Below are positions 33,765 to 43,374 of a DNA stretch of 64,000 bases, in pieces (within the stretch, counting starts at the first letter, position 1; each line of letters starts with the position of its first letter). The stretch comes from Lunularia cruciata (lineage: Eukaryota > Streptophyta > Marchantiopsida > Lunulariales > Lunulariaceae), in assembly GCA_948567375.1 (NCBI GenBank), contig OX419760.1, forward strand, positions 31,062,001-31,126,000. The letters are read 5' to 3'. Made by a program: the position numbers and the translations under genes. The notes beneath the pieces were generated by a model. It did not search any database, was not told where the DNA came from, and saw only the letters and a program-made list of their open reading frames with translations.

Positions 33765-33769
33765 ATTGT

Positions 33770-35161
33770 AGAAGGGCAATCATCCAAAGGTGTCACCAAC
33801 ACCCAAGGATTCACCTTTTGTGATGGCCGATTATGGATTTCAAATGTTCCAAAATTGCGCACCACCATTCTAGCGGAATGTCATGATTCGGCCATTGCAG
33901 GTCATGTTGGAATGGACAAGACCTTGGATGCAGTCCAACGTCATTACTATTGGCCCAAGATGAGCAACAATGTGATGGACTACATGTGCAGTTGCTTACT
34001 TTGTCAACAGAACAAAGCTTCTAATCAAGCTCCTGTAGGGCTCCTGCAACCTCTCCCCACTCCTACACAACGTTGGAAATAGGTGTGTATGGATCTAGTT
34101 TGTGAATTACCCAAGACCACATCAGGATTCGACTCCATCGTGGTCTTTGTGGACCGGCTTAGCAAAATGATTCATGTACGCCCTACCACCAAGGAGGTGA
34201 CCGCTCCATAACTTGCTCAATTATACTTAGATGCAATCTTCTCTCACCATGGCTTGTCTCGAGTACTCATCACCGATATGGGTACTCAATTCACCAGTTT
34301 ATTTTGGCGCACCCTCTTTGGTTCCTTCAACACCAAGTTGGCCATGTCCACAGCTTACTACCCACAAACAGATGGACAAACCGAGCAGGCTAATCGCACT
34401 ATTGAAGACATGTTATGCGGCTTCACCTTAGAAGAGCAAGAGAGGTGGAACATCCTACTCCCGTTGGTGGAATTTGTGTACAAAAATTCAGTGAATGCAT
34501 CCACCCAGGTCACTTCATTCTTCCTCATGTATGGTGAGCATCCCTTCACACCTTCCATCTTGATGAAGATCCATCCGGTGGCTACCAAGGTCGATGCAGT
34601 CAACACATTTGTTTCTAGAATCCAACAAGGGGTGGAGAACGTTAAGCACAAATTACAGATTGCACAAAATCACCAGAAGCAATATGCTGATGCACACCGT
34701 AGGCACATGGAGTTCAATGTTGGGGATCAGGTATGGCTATCGACAACCAACCTCACATTAATGGGGCCTCATAAGCTCAAACCTCATTTTATTGGGCCTT
34801 TCTCAATTCTCCATCGAGTTGGCACTATGGCCTATCACCTTGAGCTACCATCACACATGAAGATCCATCCAGTGTTCCATGTTTCCCTACTATGTAGATA
34901 TGCTCCCCAATCAGGCTTGGGTCATTCCATACAAGACATTCGACCTTGTCCAACACTCATTGATTGCAACGAGGAATATGAAGTTGAGCGTATTCTCCAA
35001 AAATGCATGTGTGGTACTCGTCATCCACGGGTGGATTATCTTGTCTAGTAAAAAGGTTATCCACTCTATGAAGCAACTTGGGAACCCGCTGCCAATTTGA
35101 CACATGCACCGGTGTTGGTGCAAGCATTTGAGCAACAATTGCACAACGAGGACGTTGCGTC
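33770..35161 (+). pseudogene. Element B integrase and chromodomain
   Basis: HHCC zinc domain: H-x3-HVGMDKTLD ... CSCLLCQQNK (33855-34082). Core: CMDLVCELPKTTSGFDSIVV with the first Asp, LITDMGTQF with the second Asp (Arg of DRG changed to Met), and AYYPQTDGQTEQANRT with Glu, in 34254-35048. The C-terminus has HLELPSHMKIHPVFHVSLL then chromodomain EEYEVERILQK, two adjacent stops (TAG TAA at 35047-35052), and KGYPLYEATWEPAANL. Stops at 34080 and 34210 also break the frame. Confidence 0.92.
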
Positions 35162-35163
35162 TT

Positions 35164-35178
35164 AAAAGGAGGAAGGTT
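35164..35178 (+). other. Polypurine tract of element B
   Basis: AAAAGGAGGAAGGTT immediately before the 3' LTR, the plus-strand primer site expected of LTR retrotransposons. Confidence 0.8.
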
Positions 35179-35570
35179 TGTAATACCAAGAGCTAGCCAT
35201 ATGATCTAGATGTGAAATTTGGTTTGGTAACATCTGGAATGATGTTATACATGATGGTCAAAATAGATCAGATAGAAGTATCACCAAAAGGGTACTTCTA
35301 CTAAAAGGGCAAAAAACCAAAATAGATTTGAAAACCTTAGAACCAATAGCTAGACATATGATTTGAAGGTGAGAATTGGGTTGGTAACATCTGGAAAGAT
35401 GTTACATAGGATGGACTAAATAGATCAGAAAGAGGTATCACCAAAAGGGGACTTCTACTAATAGAGTTGGAACCAAAATATGCTTGAAATCTTTGAAGGC
35501 AATTTTGGAGGCCTAAACAGATGAATTAGGCCTCAAAAATGTGCAAATTTCTCTCTTTCAAAGGATGGTC
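35179..35570 (+). repeat. 3' LTR of element B, left part
   Basis: First 392 bp of the 3' LTR, near-identical to 29336-29726; cut by element C with the 4-bp flank GGTC. Confidence 0.93.
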
Positions 35571-36249
35571 TGTAACACCCATTTGTGCATGTGTGTGGTA
35601 TTGTGATATTTAGCTTGGTATTACAAGTACTTAAGAGATATTATTTATATAGAGATAAAGGATGGTTCTATATTAGTCATGGTTAGCTAAAGTTAGTCAT
35701 AGCTAAGATAGATGGGACCTTACTTTAGAGGAAGTAGAAAAGATGAGCACCACTATTTTGGATTTTAGTGTGTTGACTTGGTATTATTCCTAGGTGTTTG
35801 GCTTTGGGGAAAGAGTTGAGAACTCTTGGGCCCGCAAGCCTTTTTGTTTTGGATTCTTCTTTAGTCCAAGGATAGCCCATGTGAAGGAATCCTTGCTTTA
35901 GTGGTTGGGTCAAGATAAGGGGAATATGCCCATGTGAATGGATATTCCTTTCTACTTTTTGACTTTACTTGACTTTTAGTCTAGTAACTTGAGTTACTAC
36001 GGTAAATAGTAACTTTGGTACGTAACTATTTCACAAGTATATAAACAAGGGGTGAGGAGGTACTCATCATCCTTTCATTTGCAACTATCTCTCTCTCATT
36101 GAGTCCTCTAGTGAGCAATGTCTTGAGTCTTGGAGTGTTAGCCTTGGAGGAGTATGATGGAGTTGGAGTTCCTTGCCTTCTTAGTCCATGGTGCGCTACC
36201 ATAATAGCCATCAGAGGTTCATCCTGAGTGAGAGACAGGCCGGCTCACA
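35571..36249 (+). repeat. 5' LTR of element C
   Basis: TGTAACACCC to GGCTCACA, 679 bp. TATA box TATATAAA at 36038-36045. Contains the short direct words TTAGTCATGGTTAGC and TTAGTCATAGCTAAG near 35670-35710. Confidence 0.97.
36038..36045 (+). promoter_or_regulatory. TATA box of element C 5' LTR
   Basis: TATATAAA about 200 bp before the LTR end, with a CT-rich initiator-like stretch (ATCTCTCTCTC) about 45 bp downstream. Confidence 0.75.
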
Positions 36250-36253
36250 TTTT

Positions 36254-36270
36254 TGGTTCCGTTGCCGGGA
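36254..36270 (+). other. Primer binding site of element C (Asp-tRNA-like)
   Basis: TGGTTCCGTTGCCGGGA, 4 nt after the LTR. It resembles the complement of the plant tRNA-Asp 3' end (TGGCGCCGTTGCCGGGG) with a few differences, unlike the Met-type sites of A and B. Confidence 0.75.
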
Positions 36271-36290
36271 CCTCTCTAGAAGGCAAGATA

Positions 36291-36461
36291 ATGTTCCGCG
36301 TCCAATTCTACATTAGGCAGAAGGAGGCTATGAGAGCTCACTTGGAGAGAACATTAGGAGAGGAGAGGGCTGAACTTATGTTAGAGAACCAAGATCCATT
36401 TGTATACCCTGTAGTTCATTATGATGTCTTTGAGGTGATTTTGTACATCTTGTACACATGA
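36291..36461 (+). CDS. Leader ORF 1 of element C (56 aa), conserved leader peptide
   Basis: First ATG frame after the primer site. Ends NQDPFVYPVVHYDVFEVI then LYILYT. The core P-F-V-Y-P-V-V-H-Y recurs as P-F-V-F-P-R-V-D-Y in leader ORF 3 of the same element, and as P-L-V-L-P-V-V-T-Y in element A and P-V-I-L-L-V-V-I-Y in element B. Function unknown; candidate regulatory upstream ORF or accessory peptide. Confidence 0.6.
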   Translation: MFRVQFYIRQKEAMRAHLERTLGEERAELMLENQDPFVYPVVHYDVFEVILYILYT

Positions 36462-37109
36462 GAGGAATTGGAGAGATTGTGTGAGGTGGATTGCAGATTT
36501 TGGGGATTAAGGTGATTTTGGGCATAATCTCAAGTTTGAGATCTGGACTTGAGATTTCTATACATGATAGCTTGGGTTATCTTTCAGTTAGCACACTTGA
36601 AATTATTGAGAGAGCTTCTATGCGCACTGGGCTAGAATTTTTAAAAGTTGATAGGGTAAAGTGCTCCCGCAACTGCATGCTCTCTGGAAAATTGTACAGA
36701 GTCTGCCATTTCTTCAATTTTCAGTGAATTGTCCTGAAAATTTCCAAGAAAATTCAGTGCATTGTATCCTACCTGCTGCCACAAAAATTAGAGAGAGATC
36801 GTTTTTGCGCAGTGCGTTATGAGTTTTTGAAGTGAGGGGGGTGGTTTTCAGACCAAATCTGAAATATGGGTGCTGAATAGAAAGGTGTCTAGGCCAAATG
36901 GCTCGATGAAAAGATCTAAAATTTTGCAGGGAGGGACGCCCTGGAGTTGTGATCAAGTGTGGAAAATTTCAGAGGACTGTGACATACTGGTTGGGAGATT
37001 TGAGTGACATTGTGAGGAAGGGTCAATTCTGCAGAGTGGAGATCTCATGCATGAGAAGTTTGAGATCAACAAAAAGCATGTTTGAGTGTTTAGATTCATC
37101 TTTGGGAAC
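36462..37109 (+). other. Leader spacer of element C
   Basis: About 650 bp without a convincing coding frame. An open plus frame 36491-36727 starts with TTG and matches nothing; the untranslated leader may contain packaging or splice signals that cannot be identified by eye. Confidence 0.4.
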
Positions 37110-37583
37110 ATGGAGGGTCATCAAGAGTGGAAATTGAGATTATGCAAGGTTCCCCAAGGGTTTGAGGTGATTGTAGGGGTGGATTTGAGGAAAAGAGAGT
37201 TTACAATAGAATTTGAAGAGAGTGTTGAGAGGATCCAAAAACCTACACCACTTGGAGGAAAGAGTGAGTCTAAGTGCTTTCTATGTGGAGAGAAGGGACA
37301 TAAGGCAAGTTCATGTCCATTAACCTTTGAGAGCAAGAGATTGAGGGAAAGGAGAGGCTTACTTGACTTGGGTTTGCATGTTGGACCTTCTTCACCAAGA
37401 TTGGGAGGGAGAAGATCTAAGACCAAGGAGTTGTGTGAGGTTTGTGGAGTTGAAGGACTTCCAAAAGAACATGAGTGTAGTGGAGTAAAAGCACTTTTGG
37501 AAACTTTGGTGAAGGATCTTGGAGAGAGTCTTAGTACAGCTACAGAAATACTACCACCTTCATCAGCTAGTTCTCAAGATTAG
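37110..37583 (+). CDS. Leader ORF 2 of element C: extra CCHC zinc-knuckle protein (157 aa)
   Basis: ATG at 37110; an in-frame stop (37083-37085) bounds it upstream. The first 60 residues are charged (LRLCKVPQGFEVIVGVDLRK). Residues about 81-94 are CFLCGEKGHKASSC, a Cys-x2-Cys-x4-His-x4-Cys zinc knuckle. A second Cys/His cluster CEVCGVEGLPKEHEC follows at about 118-132, then a Ser-rich end. It precedes and is separate from the gag-pol frame, which has its own zinc knuckle. Likely nucleic-acid binding; could be a captured host or Gag-derived module. Intact in a young element, which argues it is expressed or recently was. Confidence 0.65.
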   Translation: MEGHQEWKLRLCKVPQGFEVIVGVDLRKREFTIEFEESVERIQKPTPLGGKSESKCFLCGEKGHKASSCPLTFESKRLRERRGLLDLGLHVGPSSPRLGGRRSKTKELCEVCGVEGLPKEHECSGVKALLETLVKDLGESLSTATEILPPSSASSQD

Positions 37584-37585
37584 TG

Positions 37586-37750
37586 ATGGAGATAATCTTT
37601 CAACTTATGGATAAACTATCCATGAGAGTTAGATTAATATGCACTCTAGGATTTGATGTTGCTATAGAAATCTTGGAGCAACCTGAACCTTTTGTGTTCC
37701 CTAGAGTGGATTATTCTCAGATGGTGTTAGTCATGTATATACTCTATTAG
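37586..37750 (+). CDS. Leader ORF 3 of element C (54 aa), second copy of leader peptide
   Basis: Starts 2 nt after the stop of leader ORF 2. Sequence has LEQPEPFVFPRVDYSQMV then LVMYILY, aligning with the last 21 residues of leader ORF 1 at 10 identical positions (PFV-x-P-x-V-x-Y ... YILY). It ends 70 nt before the gag-pol ATG. The duplication within one leader suggests an ancient unit doubling, with leader ORF 2 between the copies. Confidence 0.6.
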   Translation: MEIIFQLMDKLSMRVRLICTLGFDVAIEILEQPEPFVFPRVDYSQMVLVMYILY

Positions 37751-37820
37751 TAATAGAGTGAGAGAAAAGAAAAGAGAAAAAAATAAAATTGAGAGGAAAG
37801 ATAGATAGTGAGGGGTTAAG

Positions 37821-40800
37821 ATGGGGAAACTTCCGGTTTTCTTTGGCAAGGATGGAGAAGATGTGGAGGCCTTTGTGAGAGACTTCAAGAGAGCTTGCAT
37901 AGGAAACAATGAGAGGAGGAAGAATGAGTGGGCCTCATTATTACCAGATTTCTTTGAGGATGCAGCACTTACATGGTATGAGTCAGAATACCAAAAGAGA
38001 GAGAGGAGAGAGGGGGAAGAGGAGTCTTGGGAGACTTTGACTTCAGCACTCATTGAGAACTTTCTTCCTGATGAGATTTATGAGAGATTGATGAGTGAGG
38101 TTACATTTCTCAAGCAAGGAGATGGAGAGAAAGTGAGGGTCTATGTGGAAAGAGTGGAAAAGTTGGAGTCCAGATTTCACATAGTGTTGAGGAAGGGTGG
38201 GGATGATGTGGAGACTACAATGATTGGCATAGGGGCCATGCTCACCAAGAATTTTGTGGGAGGATTGAGACCACAAATTAGAAGCAAGGTGAGATATGAG
38301 AAACCTTCTTCCAAGGTTGAAGCTATCAAGATCGCAATTCGTATGGAGGAGAGTTTGGAAGGGGATGAGAGTGATTTGGTGGTGAAGGAGGTTGTGCATC
38401 CTCCTCAAGGCTACAAGTATGGTGGAACTTCTGATACTTTGGTGACAAGGGTTGCACCACAAGTAGTAGTTGCTCCAATTCTTGCACCTCCACCAAAAGA
38501 TCCACTCCAAACCATCACAGAACAACTTGCGGATCTCAAGATCAATGTGGTGCAACTATGGGAGAAGAGAGAGGTGGATCAGAATGTAGGGAGAGGACCT
38601 AGGAGTTATGGAAACTATCCATATAGAGGAGGCCAACCAGCCAACAATTTCAATGATAGAAATTGTTTTGGTTGTGGAGGAAGAGGCCATATCCAAAGGA
38701 ATTGCCCAAATTCCACTTACCATGGAGGAAGGGGTTATGAGGGAGCCAATAGAGGGAAAGAGGGAGGTAGTGAAACCCAAGTGGCTCCTAATCCCAACAA
38801 AGGTAAGGGGATAGCATCCATAGATGTGGTTGAGAGCAAGTATGAGAAGGGAGAGTGCTCAAACTCCAAGGGTCTTAATTTGGAGCTTTTGGCACAAGAG
38901 AAGAAGAGAGCTTGTTTTGCAGAGGATGTTCACTCTTCTCAAGGATTTACTTCAAGCAAGGATACTCCTATGTCTACTAGGAGCACTCGCACCTCAACAC
39001 CATCAACAACAAAGACTCCAAGGAAGAAGTTGGGGATGGAGGACTTCTTGATCTCAAAGCAACAATGGAACTACAATGTGTTGGAGGATGTTGGTAGTCA
39101 CAAGGCTAACATCACAGTGGGCCAATTAATTGCTTTGAACCCTACCTTGAGAAAGGAGCTTAGAGGTGGTTTGAGTTCTACAAGGAGCAAAAAGAAGAAG
39201 AAGGCAAAAGTTCCAGTATCAATGGGGGTGGTGGATGCCAAGCCAGCACCATGGGAGGCTTGTGAATATGCCTCCAAGATTGATGTGAGAGTGAATGGTC
39301 ACAACATCAAGGATGCATTGGTTGATGGAGGATCAGCAGTGAATGCCATGTCAGAAAGGTTGATGAAGAAGTTGGGTATGATACCCTCAAGACCTTCAAC
39401 ATTTGTGGTGAGCATGGCAAACAAGCAACAAGTTCGACCAATAGGGGTGATGGATAAGGTGGTAGTTTCAGTTATGGGAGTTCAAAATCTCATGACTTTC
39501 CAAGTCTTGAAGGATTCAAGCTATGACTTACTTCTTGGGAGGCCATGGTTGAGAGCAGCACGCACAACTGATCGATGGCACAAAGGGTACTTGAGGATTG
39601 GGCCATCAAACCATAGAGTCACTGTTCCTGTGACTAACACCACCAACACTTCACATTCAGATACCCCATCTTCTAATTATTGGGAATTAGATTCTGAAGA
39701 AGGAGCTTCAGGTGTGGACACAAGCATGGAAGAGGAGACTTCCACGGAGGAAGATGAATCTGAATCTGATTCAGATGTGTATCCCTTGTGTGCTATGGAT
39801 TTTGCACCTAAGCCAGAGGTTTTGAAGGACCCAGATAAATCACCATTGACACTTGAGGAGGTAGAGAGAAGGTTATCTACCCTCAAGTATGGCCCAAATG
39901 TTACCAAGGAGGAGAAGGTGAGATTTGAGGAGATTTTCCGCAAGTTCATCCATGTGTTTGCTTTTAGTTACAAGGATTTGAAGGAAGTCACCTTGGAGGA
40001 GCACAAGATAGAGGTGGAGTCACATGCAAGACCAATCCGCCAAAAGCAACATCGCATTAGCCCACCAATATCTTTGGTTGTGAAGGAGGAGATTGATAAG
40101 CTCAAGGAGGCTGGATTTATCTTTGAGGTGGAGAATTCAGAATGGGTGTCTCCAATTGTCATTGTGAAGAAAAAGAATGGCAAGCTTTGGGTATGTGTGG
40201 ATTACAAGAAGCTTAATGCTGTTACCAAGAAGGACTACTACCCATTGCCATTCATTGATGAGATCTTGGAGGAGGTTGCAGGTCATGAGAGGTACAGTTT
40301 TGGAGATGGTTATAGTGGATATAACCAAATAAAGATTGCACCAGAGCATCAACAACTCACCACATTCACCACACCTTGGGGAACTTACGCTTTCAAGGTC
40401 ATGCCTTTTGGGCTTTGCAATGCTCCAGCCACATTCCAACGGTTCATGAACAAGGTATTTGAACCTTTCATTGGGAAATTTGTGAGAGATTTCATTGATG
40501 ACTTTTGTGTCTATGGGAGCAAGGAGGAGCACTTTGAGCACCTAATCAAAGTCTTGCAACGCTTGGATGAGGCAAATGCATCACTCAACCCAGAGAAGTG
40601 CATTTTTGGATGTGAAGAAGGTCTACTTTTGGGGCACATCATCTCCAAGGATGGAATGGCAGTTGATCCTGAGAAGGTGAGGAAAATCTCAGACCTTCCA
40701 TTCCCTTCAAGCTTGACAAAGTTACGCCAATTCTTGGGAATGGTTGGGTACTATAGGAGGTTCATCTTCTCATTTTCCAACAAGGCTTATGCATTGACCA

Positions 40801-42647
40801 TCTACATGAAGAAGGGTGTAGATTACATGGTGATTTTGGAAGACAAGGAGGCTCTCAAAGCTTTTGAGGAGCTCAAGCAATCCCTTGTTGTAGCTCCAAT
40901 TCTTGCTAAACCTGATTGGAGTAAGCCTTTCATCCTCTACACTGATGCTTCTAATGTAGCTATAGGATGCACTCTTAGTCAATTAGACCAAGATGGGCAT
41001 GATCATCCAATAGCTTATGCTAGTAGGCAGATGGTTTCAGCAGAGAAGAACTACTCTGTCACAGAGAGAGAAGGGTTGGTAGTGATCTTTGGTCTCAAGA
41101 AGTTTAGACACTACTTGATTGGAGGGAAAGCCACAATTGTCACGGATCACAAGGCTTTGAAGTACATCTTCAACAAGCCTAATGTTGAAGGGAGACTAGC
41201 AAGGTGGATGATACTCTTGTCTGAGTATGACTACACAATTGAGGATAGGCCAGGAAAGAAACATGCAAATGCTGATTTGTTATCTAGAGCCTATGATCAT
41301 GATGGAGATGAGCCAGTAGATGATTCCTTCCCGGATGAGGAGCTCATGACAATCTCAGTCACTCAAGAGATTCCAATGGAGTACAAGGAGATTGTGGATT
41401 TTGTGACAAGAGGTAACTATCCAGAAGGGATGCATGCTAGGGAGAGGAAGGCCCTTGCAGCAAGATCTAGACCTTACACAATGGTGGAGGATATTCTTTT
41501 TCACCAAGGAGCAGATGGTCTACTTCGAAGAGCAGTGGGTAAGGAAGAGTCTATCCTACTCATAAAGGAGTTTCATGAAGGTTTAGTATGTGGAGGACAC
41601 TTTGCAGGAAAGGTGACTGCTTTCAAGATTCTAGATGCAGGTTACCATTGGAGAGGGATTTTCAAGGATTGTCTTGATTATTGCAAAACTTGTCATGTTT
41701 GTCAAGCTTTTGCTAGAAAGTCTACATCCACTCCACCACTTAGATCAATTCCATTGCTAGGACCTTTTGAGAAGTGGGGAATTGATTTTGTGGGACCTCT
41801 CAATAGAACCCCAAGGAACAATCGGTACATTGTGGTAGTTACTGATTACCTTACCAAGTGGGTTGAGGCTAGACCATTGAGGGACAAGAATGAAGATGAA
41901 GTGGGTAGATTTCTTTATGAACGCATTATCACTAGGTTTGGATGCCCTTTGGAGTTGGTTTCTGATAGAGGAGGAGAGTTTACAGGAAGCATTACTACAG
42001 CCATGCTACGACATTTCTCTATCACACATAGAGTAACTACATCCTATAAGCCAAATTCCAATGGCTTGGCAGAGAGAACCAATCAAACCTTGTGCATGAT
42101 GCTGGCCAAAGATGCAGAAATGGAGGGGGCTAAACATCATTGGGACAAGAGGATTCATGCAGTTTTGTGGGAGTATAGGACAACCATGAAGACTTCCACT
42201 GGATATTCTCCATTCCAATTGGTGTATGGTATTGAGTCTACCTTACCTATTCACTTTGATCTTCCTACCTTCCAAAGCATTCATAGGAGATTGAAGAAAG
42301 CACAAGGAAGTGATGCAGGGAAGTCAAGGAAGGATCAACTCATGGAGTTGGAAGAGGCAAGAGCAGTTGCTATGGTTCGAGTGGAGCAAGCCCAAAGGAA
42401 ACAAAAGGAGAGCTATGACAAGAGGCAAGGCAAGAAGAAGGTGGAGCCTTTCAAAGAAGGTGATTGGGTAATGTTGTTTGATTCCATTCGATTCAAGAGA
42501 GTGCAAAAGAAGTTTTTGCCTAAGTACTTTGGACCTTTCATAGTAGAGAAGGTGTGGGGCAATTACACCTATGATCTCAAGGAGTTGGGAGGAAGACACT
42601 TTGATAGGATTAACCATGATAAGTTGAAGATGTACCATAGAAGGTAG
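37821..42647 (+). CDS. Element C Gag-Pol polyprotein (1608 aa), intact
   Basis: One uninterrupted frame encodes all parts. Gag capsid comes first (LPVFFGKDGEDVEAFVRDFK, AALTWYESEYQ). A zinc knuckle CFGCGGRGHIQRNC starts at residue 282. The aspartic protease has ALVDGGSAVNAMS, Asp 502, with DGGS instead of DTG/DSG. RT has a catalytic FIDDF box, Asp 893 and 894. RNase H has LYTDASN, Asp 1042. Integrase has an HHCC zinc domain from His 1252 and catalytic Asp 1322 (GIDFVGP), Asp 1382 (SDRGGEF) and Glu 1418 (GLAERTN), an exact D-D-35-E. It ends shortly after a GPF-type module (KYFGPFIVEKV), without a chromodomain. Gag and Pol in a single frame need a proteolytic or other way to adjust their ratio. 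All catalytic residues are present; PBS type and RT box suggest a non-chromovirus (Tat/Athila-side) lineage, but that needs a tree. Confidence 0.97.
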   Translation: MGKLPVFFGKDGEDVEAFVRDFKRACIGNNERRKNEWASLLPDFFEDAALTWYESEYQKRERREGEEESWETLTSALIENFLPDEIYERLMSEVTFLKQGDGEKVRVYVERVEKLESRFHIVLRKGGDDVETTMIGIGAMLTKNFVGGLRPQIRSKVRYEKPSSKVEAIKIAIRMEESLEGDESDLVVKEVVHPPQGYKYGGTSDTLVTRVAPQVVVAPILAPPPKDPLQTITEQLADLKINVVQLWEKREVDQNVGRGPRSYGNYPYRGGQPANNFNDRNCFGCGGRGHIQRNCPNSTYHGGRGYEGANRGKEGGSETQVAPNPNKGKGIASIDVVESKYEKGECSNSKGLNLELLAQEKKRACFAEDVHSSQGFTSSKDTPMSTRSTRTSTPSTTKTPRKKLGMEDFLISKQQWNYNVLEDVGSHKANITVGQLIALNPTLRKELRGGLSSTRSKKKKKAKVPVSMGVVDAKPAPWEACEYASKIDVRVNGHNIKDALVDGGSAVNAMSERLMKKLGMIPSRPSTFVVSMANKQQVRPIGVMDKVVVSVMGVQNLMTFQVLKDSSYDLLLGRPWLRAARTTDRWHKGYLRIGPSNHRVTVPVTNTTNTSHSDTPSSNYWELDSEEGASGVDTSMEEETSTEEDESESDSDVYPLCAMDFAPKPEVLKDPDKSPLTLEEVERRLSTLKYGPNVTKEEKVRFEEIFRKFIHVFAFSYKDLKEVTLEEHKIEVESHARPIRQKQHRISPPISLVVKEEIDKLKEAGFIFEVENSEWVSPIVIVKKKNGKLWVCVDYKKLNAVTKKDYYPLPFIDEILEEVAGHERYSFGDGYSGYNQIKIAPEHQQLTTFTTPWGTYAFKVMPFGLCNAPATFQRFMNKVFEPFIGKFVRDFIDDFCVYGSKEEHFEHLIKVLQRLDEANASLNPEKCIFGCEEGLLLGHIISKDGMAVDPEKVRKISDLPFPSSLTKLRQFLGMVGYYRRFIFSFSNKAYALTIYMKKGVDYMVILEDKEALKAFEELKQSLVVAPILAKPDWSKPFILYTDASNVAIGCTLSQLDQDGHDHPIAYASRQMVSAEKNYSVTEREGLVVIFGLKKFRHYLIGGKATIVTDHKALKYIFNKPNVEGRLARWMILLSEYDYTIEDRPGKKHANADLLSRAYDHDGDEPVDDSFPDEELMTISVTQEIPMEYKEIVDFVTRGNYPEGMHARERKALAARSRPYTMVEDILFHQGADGLLRRAVGKEESILLIKEFHEGLVCGGHFAGKVTAFKILDAGYHWRGIFKDCLDYCKTCHVCQAFARKSTSTPPLRSIPLLGPFEKWGIDFVGPLNRTPRNNRYIVVVTDYLTKWVEARPLRDKNEDEVGRFLYERIITRFGCPLELVSDRGGEFTGSITTAMLRHFSITHRVTTSYKPNSNGLAERTNQTLCMMLAKDAEMEGAKHHWDKRIHAVLWEYRTTMKTSTGYSPFQLVYGIESTLPIHFDLPTFQSIHRRLKKAQGSDAGKSRKDQLMELEEARAVAMVRVEQAQRKQKESYDKRQGKKKVEPFKEGDWVMLFDSIRFKRVQKKFLPKYFGPFIVEKVWGNYTYDLKELGGRHFDRINHDKLKMYHRR

Positions 42648-42684
42648 AGAGACCTTCACTTTGAGGACAAAGTGAAAACTTAGT

Positions 42685-42695
42685 CCGGGGGTAAA
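42685..42695 (+). other. Polypurine-like tract of element C
   Basis: CCGGGGGTAAA just before the 3' LTR at 42696, the position expected of the plus-strand primer. Confidence 0.6.
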
Positions 42696-43374
42696 TGTAA
42701 CACCCATTTGTGCATGTGTGTGGTATTGTGATATTTAGCTTGGTATTACAAGTACTTAAGAGATATTATTTATATAGAGATAAAGGATGGTTCTATATTA
42801 GTCATGGTTAGCTAAAGTTAGTCATAGCTAAGATAGATGGGACCTTACTTTAGAGGAAGTAGAAAAGATGAGCACCACTATTTTGGATTTTAGTGTGTTG
42901 ACTTGGTATTATTCCTAGGTGTTTGGCTTTGGGGAAAGAGTTGAGAACTCTTGGGCCCGCAAGCCTTTTTGTTTTGGATTCTTCTTTAGTCCAAGGATAG
43001 CCCATGTGAAGGAATCCTTGCTTTAGTGGTTGGGTCAAGATAAGGGGAATATGCCCATGTGAATGGATATTCCTTTCTACTTTTTGACTTTACTTGACTT
43101 TTAGTCTAGTAACTTGAGTTACTACGGTAAATAGTAACTTTGGTACGTAACTATTTCACAAGTATATAAACAAGGGGTGAGGAGGTACTCATCATCCTTT
43201 CATTTGCAACTATCTCTCTCTCATTGAGTCCTCTAGTGAGCAATGTCTTGAGTCTTGGAGTGTTAGCCTTGGAGGAGTATGATGGAGTTGGAGTTCCTTG
43301 CCTTCTTAGTCCATGGTGCGCTACCATAATAGCCATCAGAGGTTCATCCTGAGTGAGAGACAGGCCGGCTCACA
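42696..43374 (+). repeat. 3' LTR of element C
   Basis: 679 bp, reads identical to 35571-36249 and ends at the GGTC target duplication. Confidence 0.97.

Larger units (their letters stand above)
35571..43374 (+). mobile_element. Element C: intact, young Ty3/gypsy retrotransposon
   Basis: 7804 bp with two 679-bp LTRs (35571-36249 and 42696-43374) that read identical; every position is offset by exactly 7125. Flanks GGTC (35567-35570) and GGTC (43375-43378) form the target duplication (GGTCT if the terminal T is shared). It has a Asp-tRNA-like primer site, a 1.57-kb leader with three small ORFs, one uninterrupted gag-pol frame of 1608 codons, and a CCGGGGGTAAA polypurine-like tract before the 3' LTR. 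No chromodomain and no env-like ORF. Structurally complete and possibly still mobile. Confidence 0.96.

Noticed and set aside
37121-37426. 101-codon minus-strand frame opposite leader ORF 2 of element C.
   Set aside because: It is the antisense shadow of the zinc-knuckle ORF.
38043-38555. 170-codon minus-strand frame inside element C gag-pol.
   Set aside because: Antisense shadow of a long intact coding frame; no recognised motif.
42648-42695. An env-like or other third ORF at the 3' end of element C.
   Set aside because: Only 48 bp separate the gag-pol stop from the 3' LTR, so there is no room for one.
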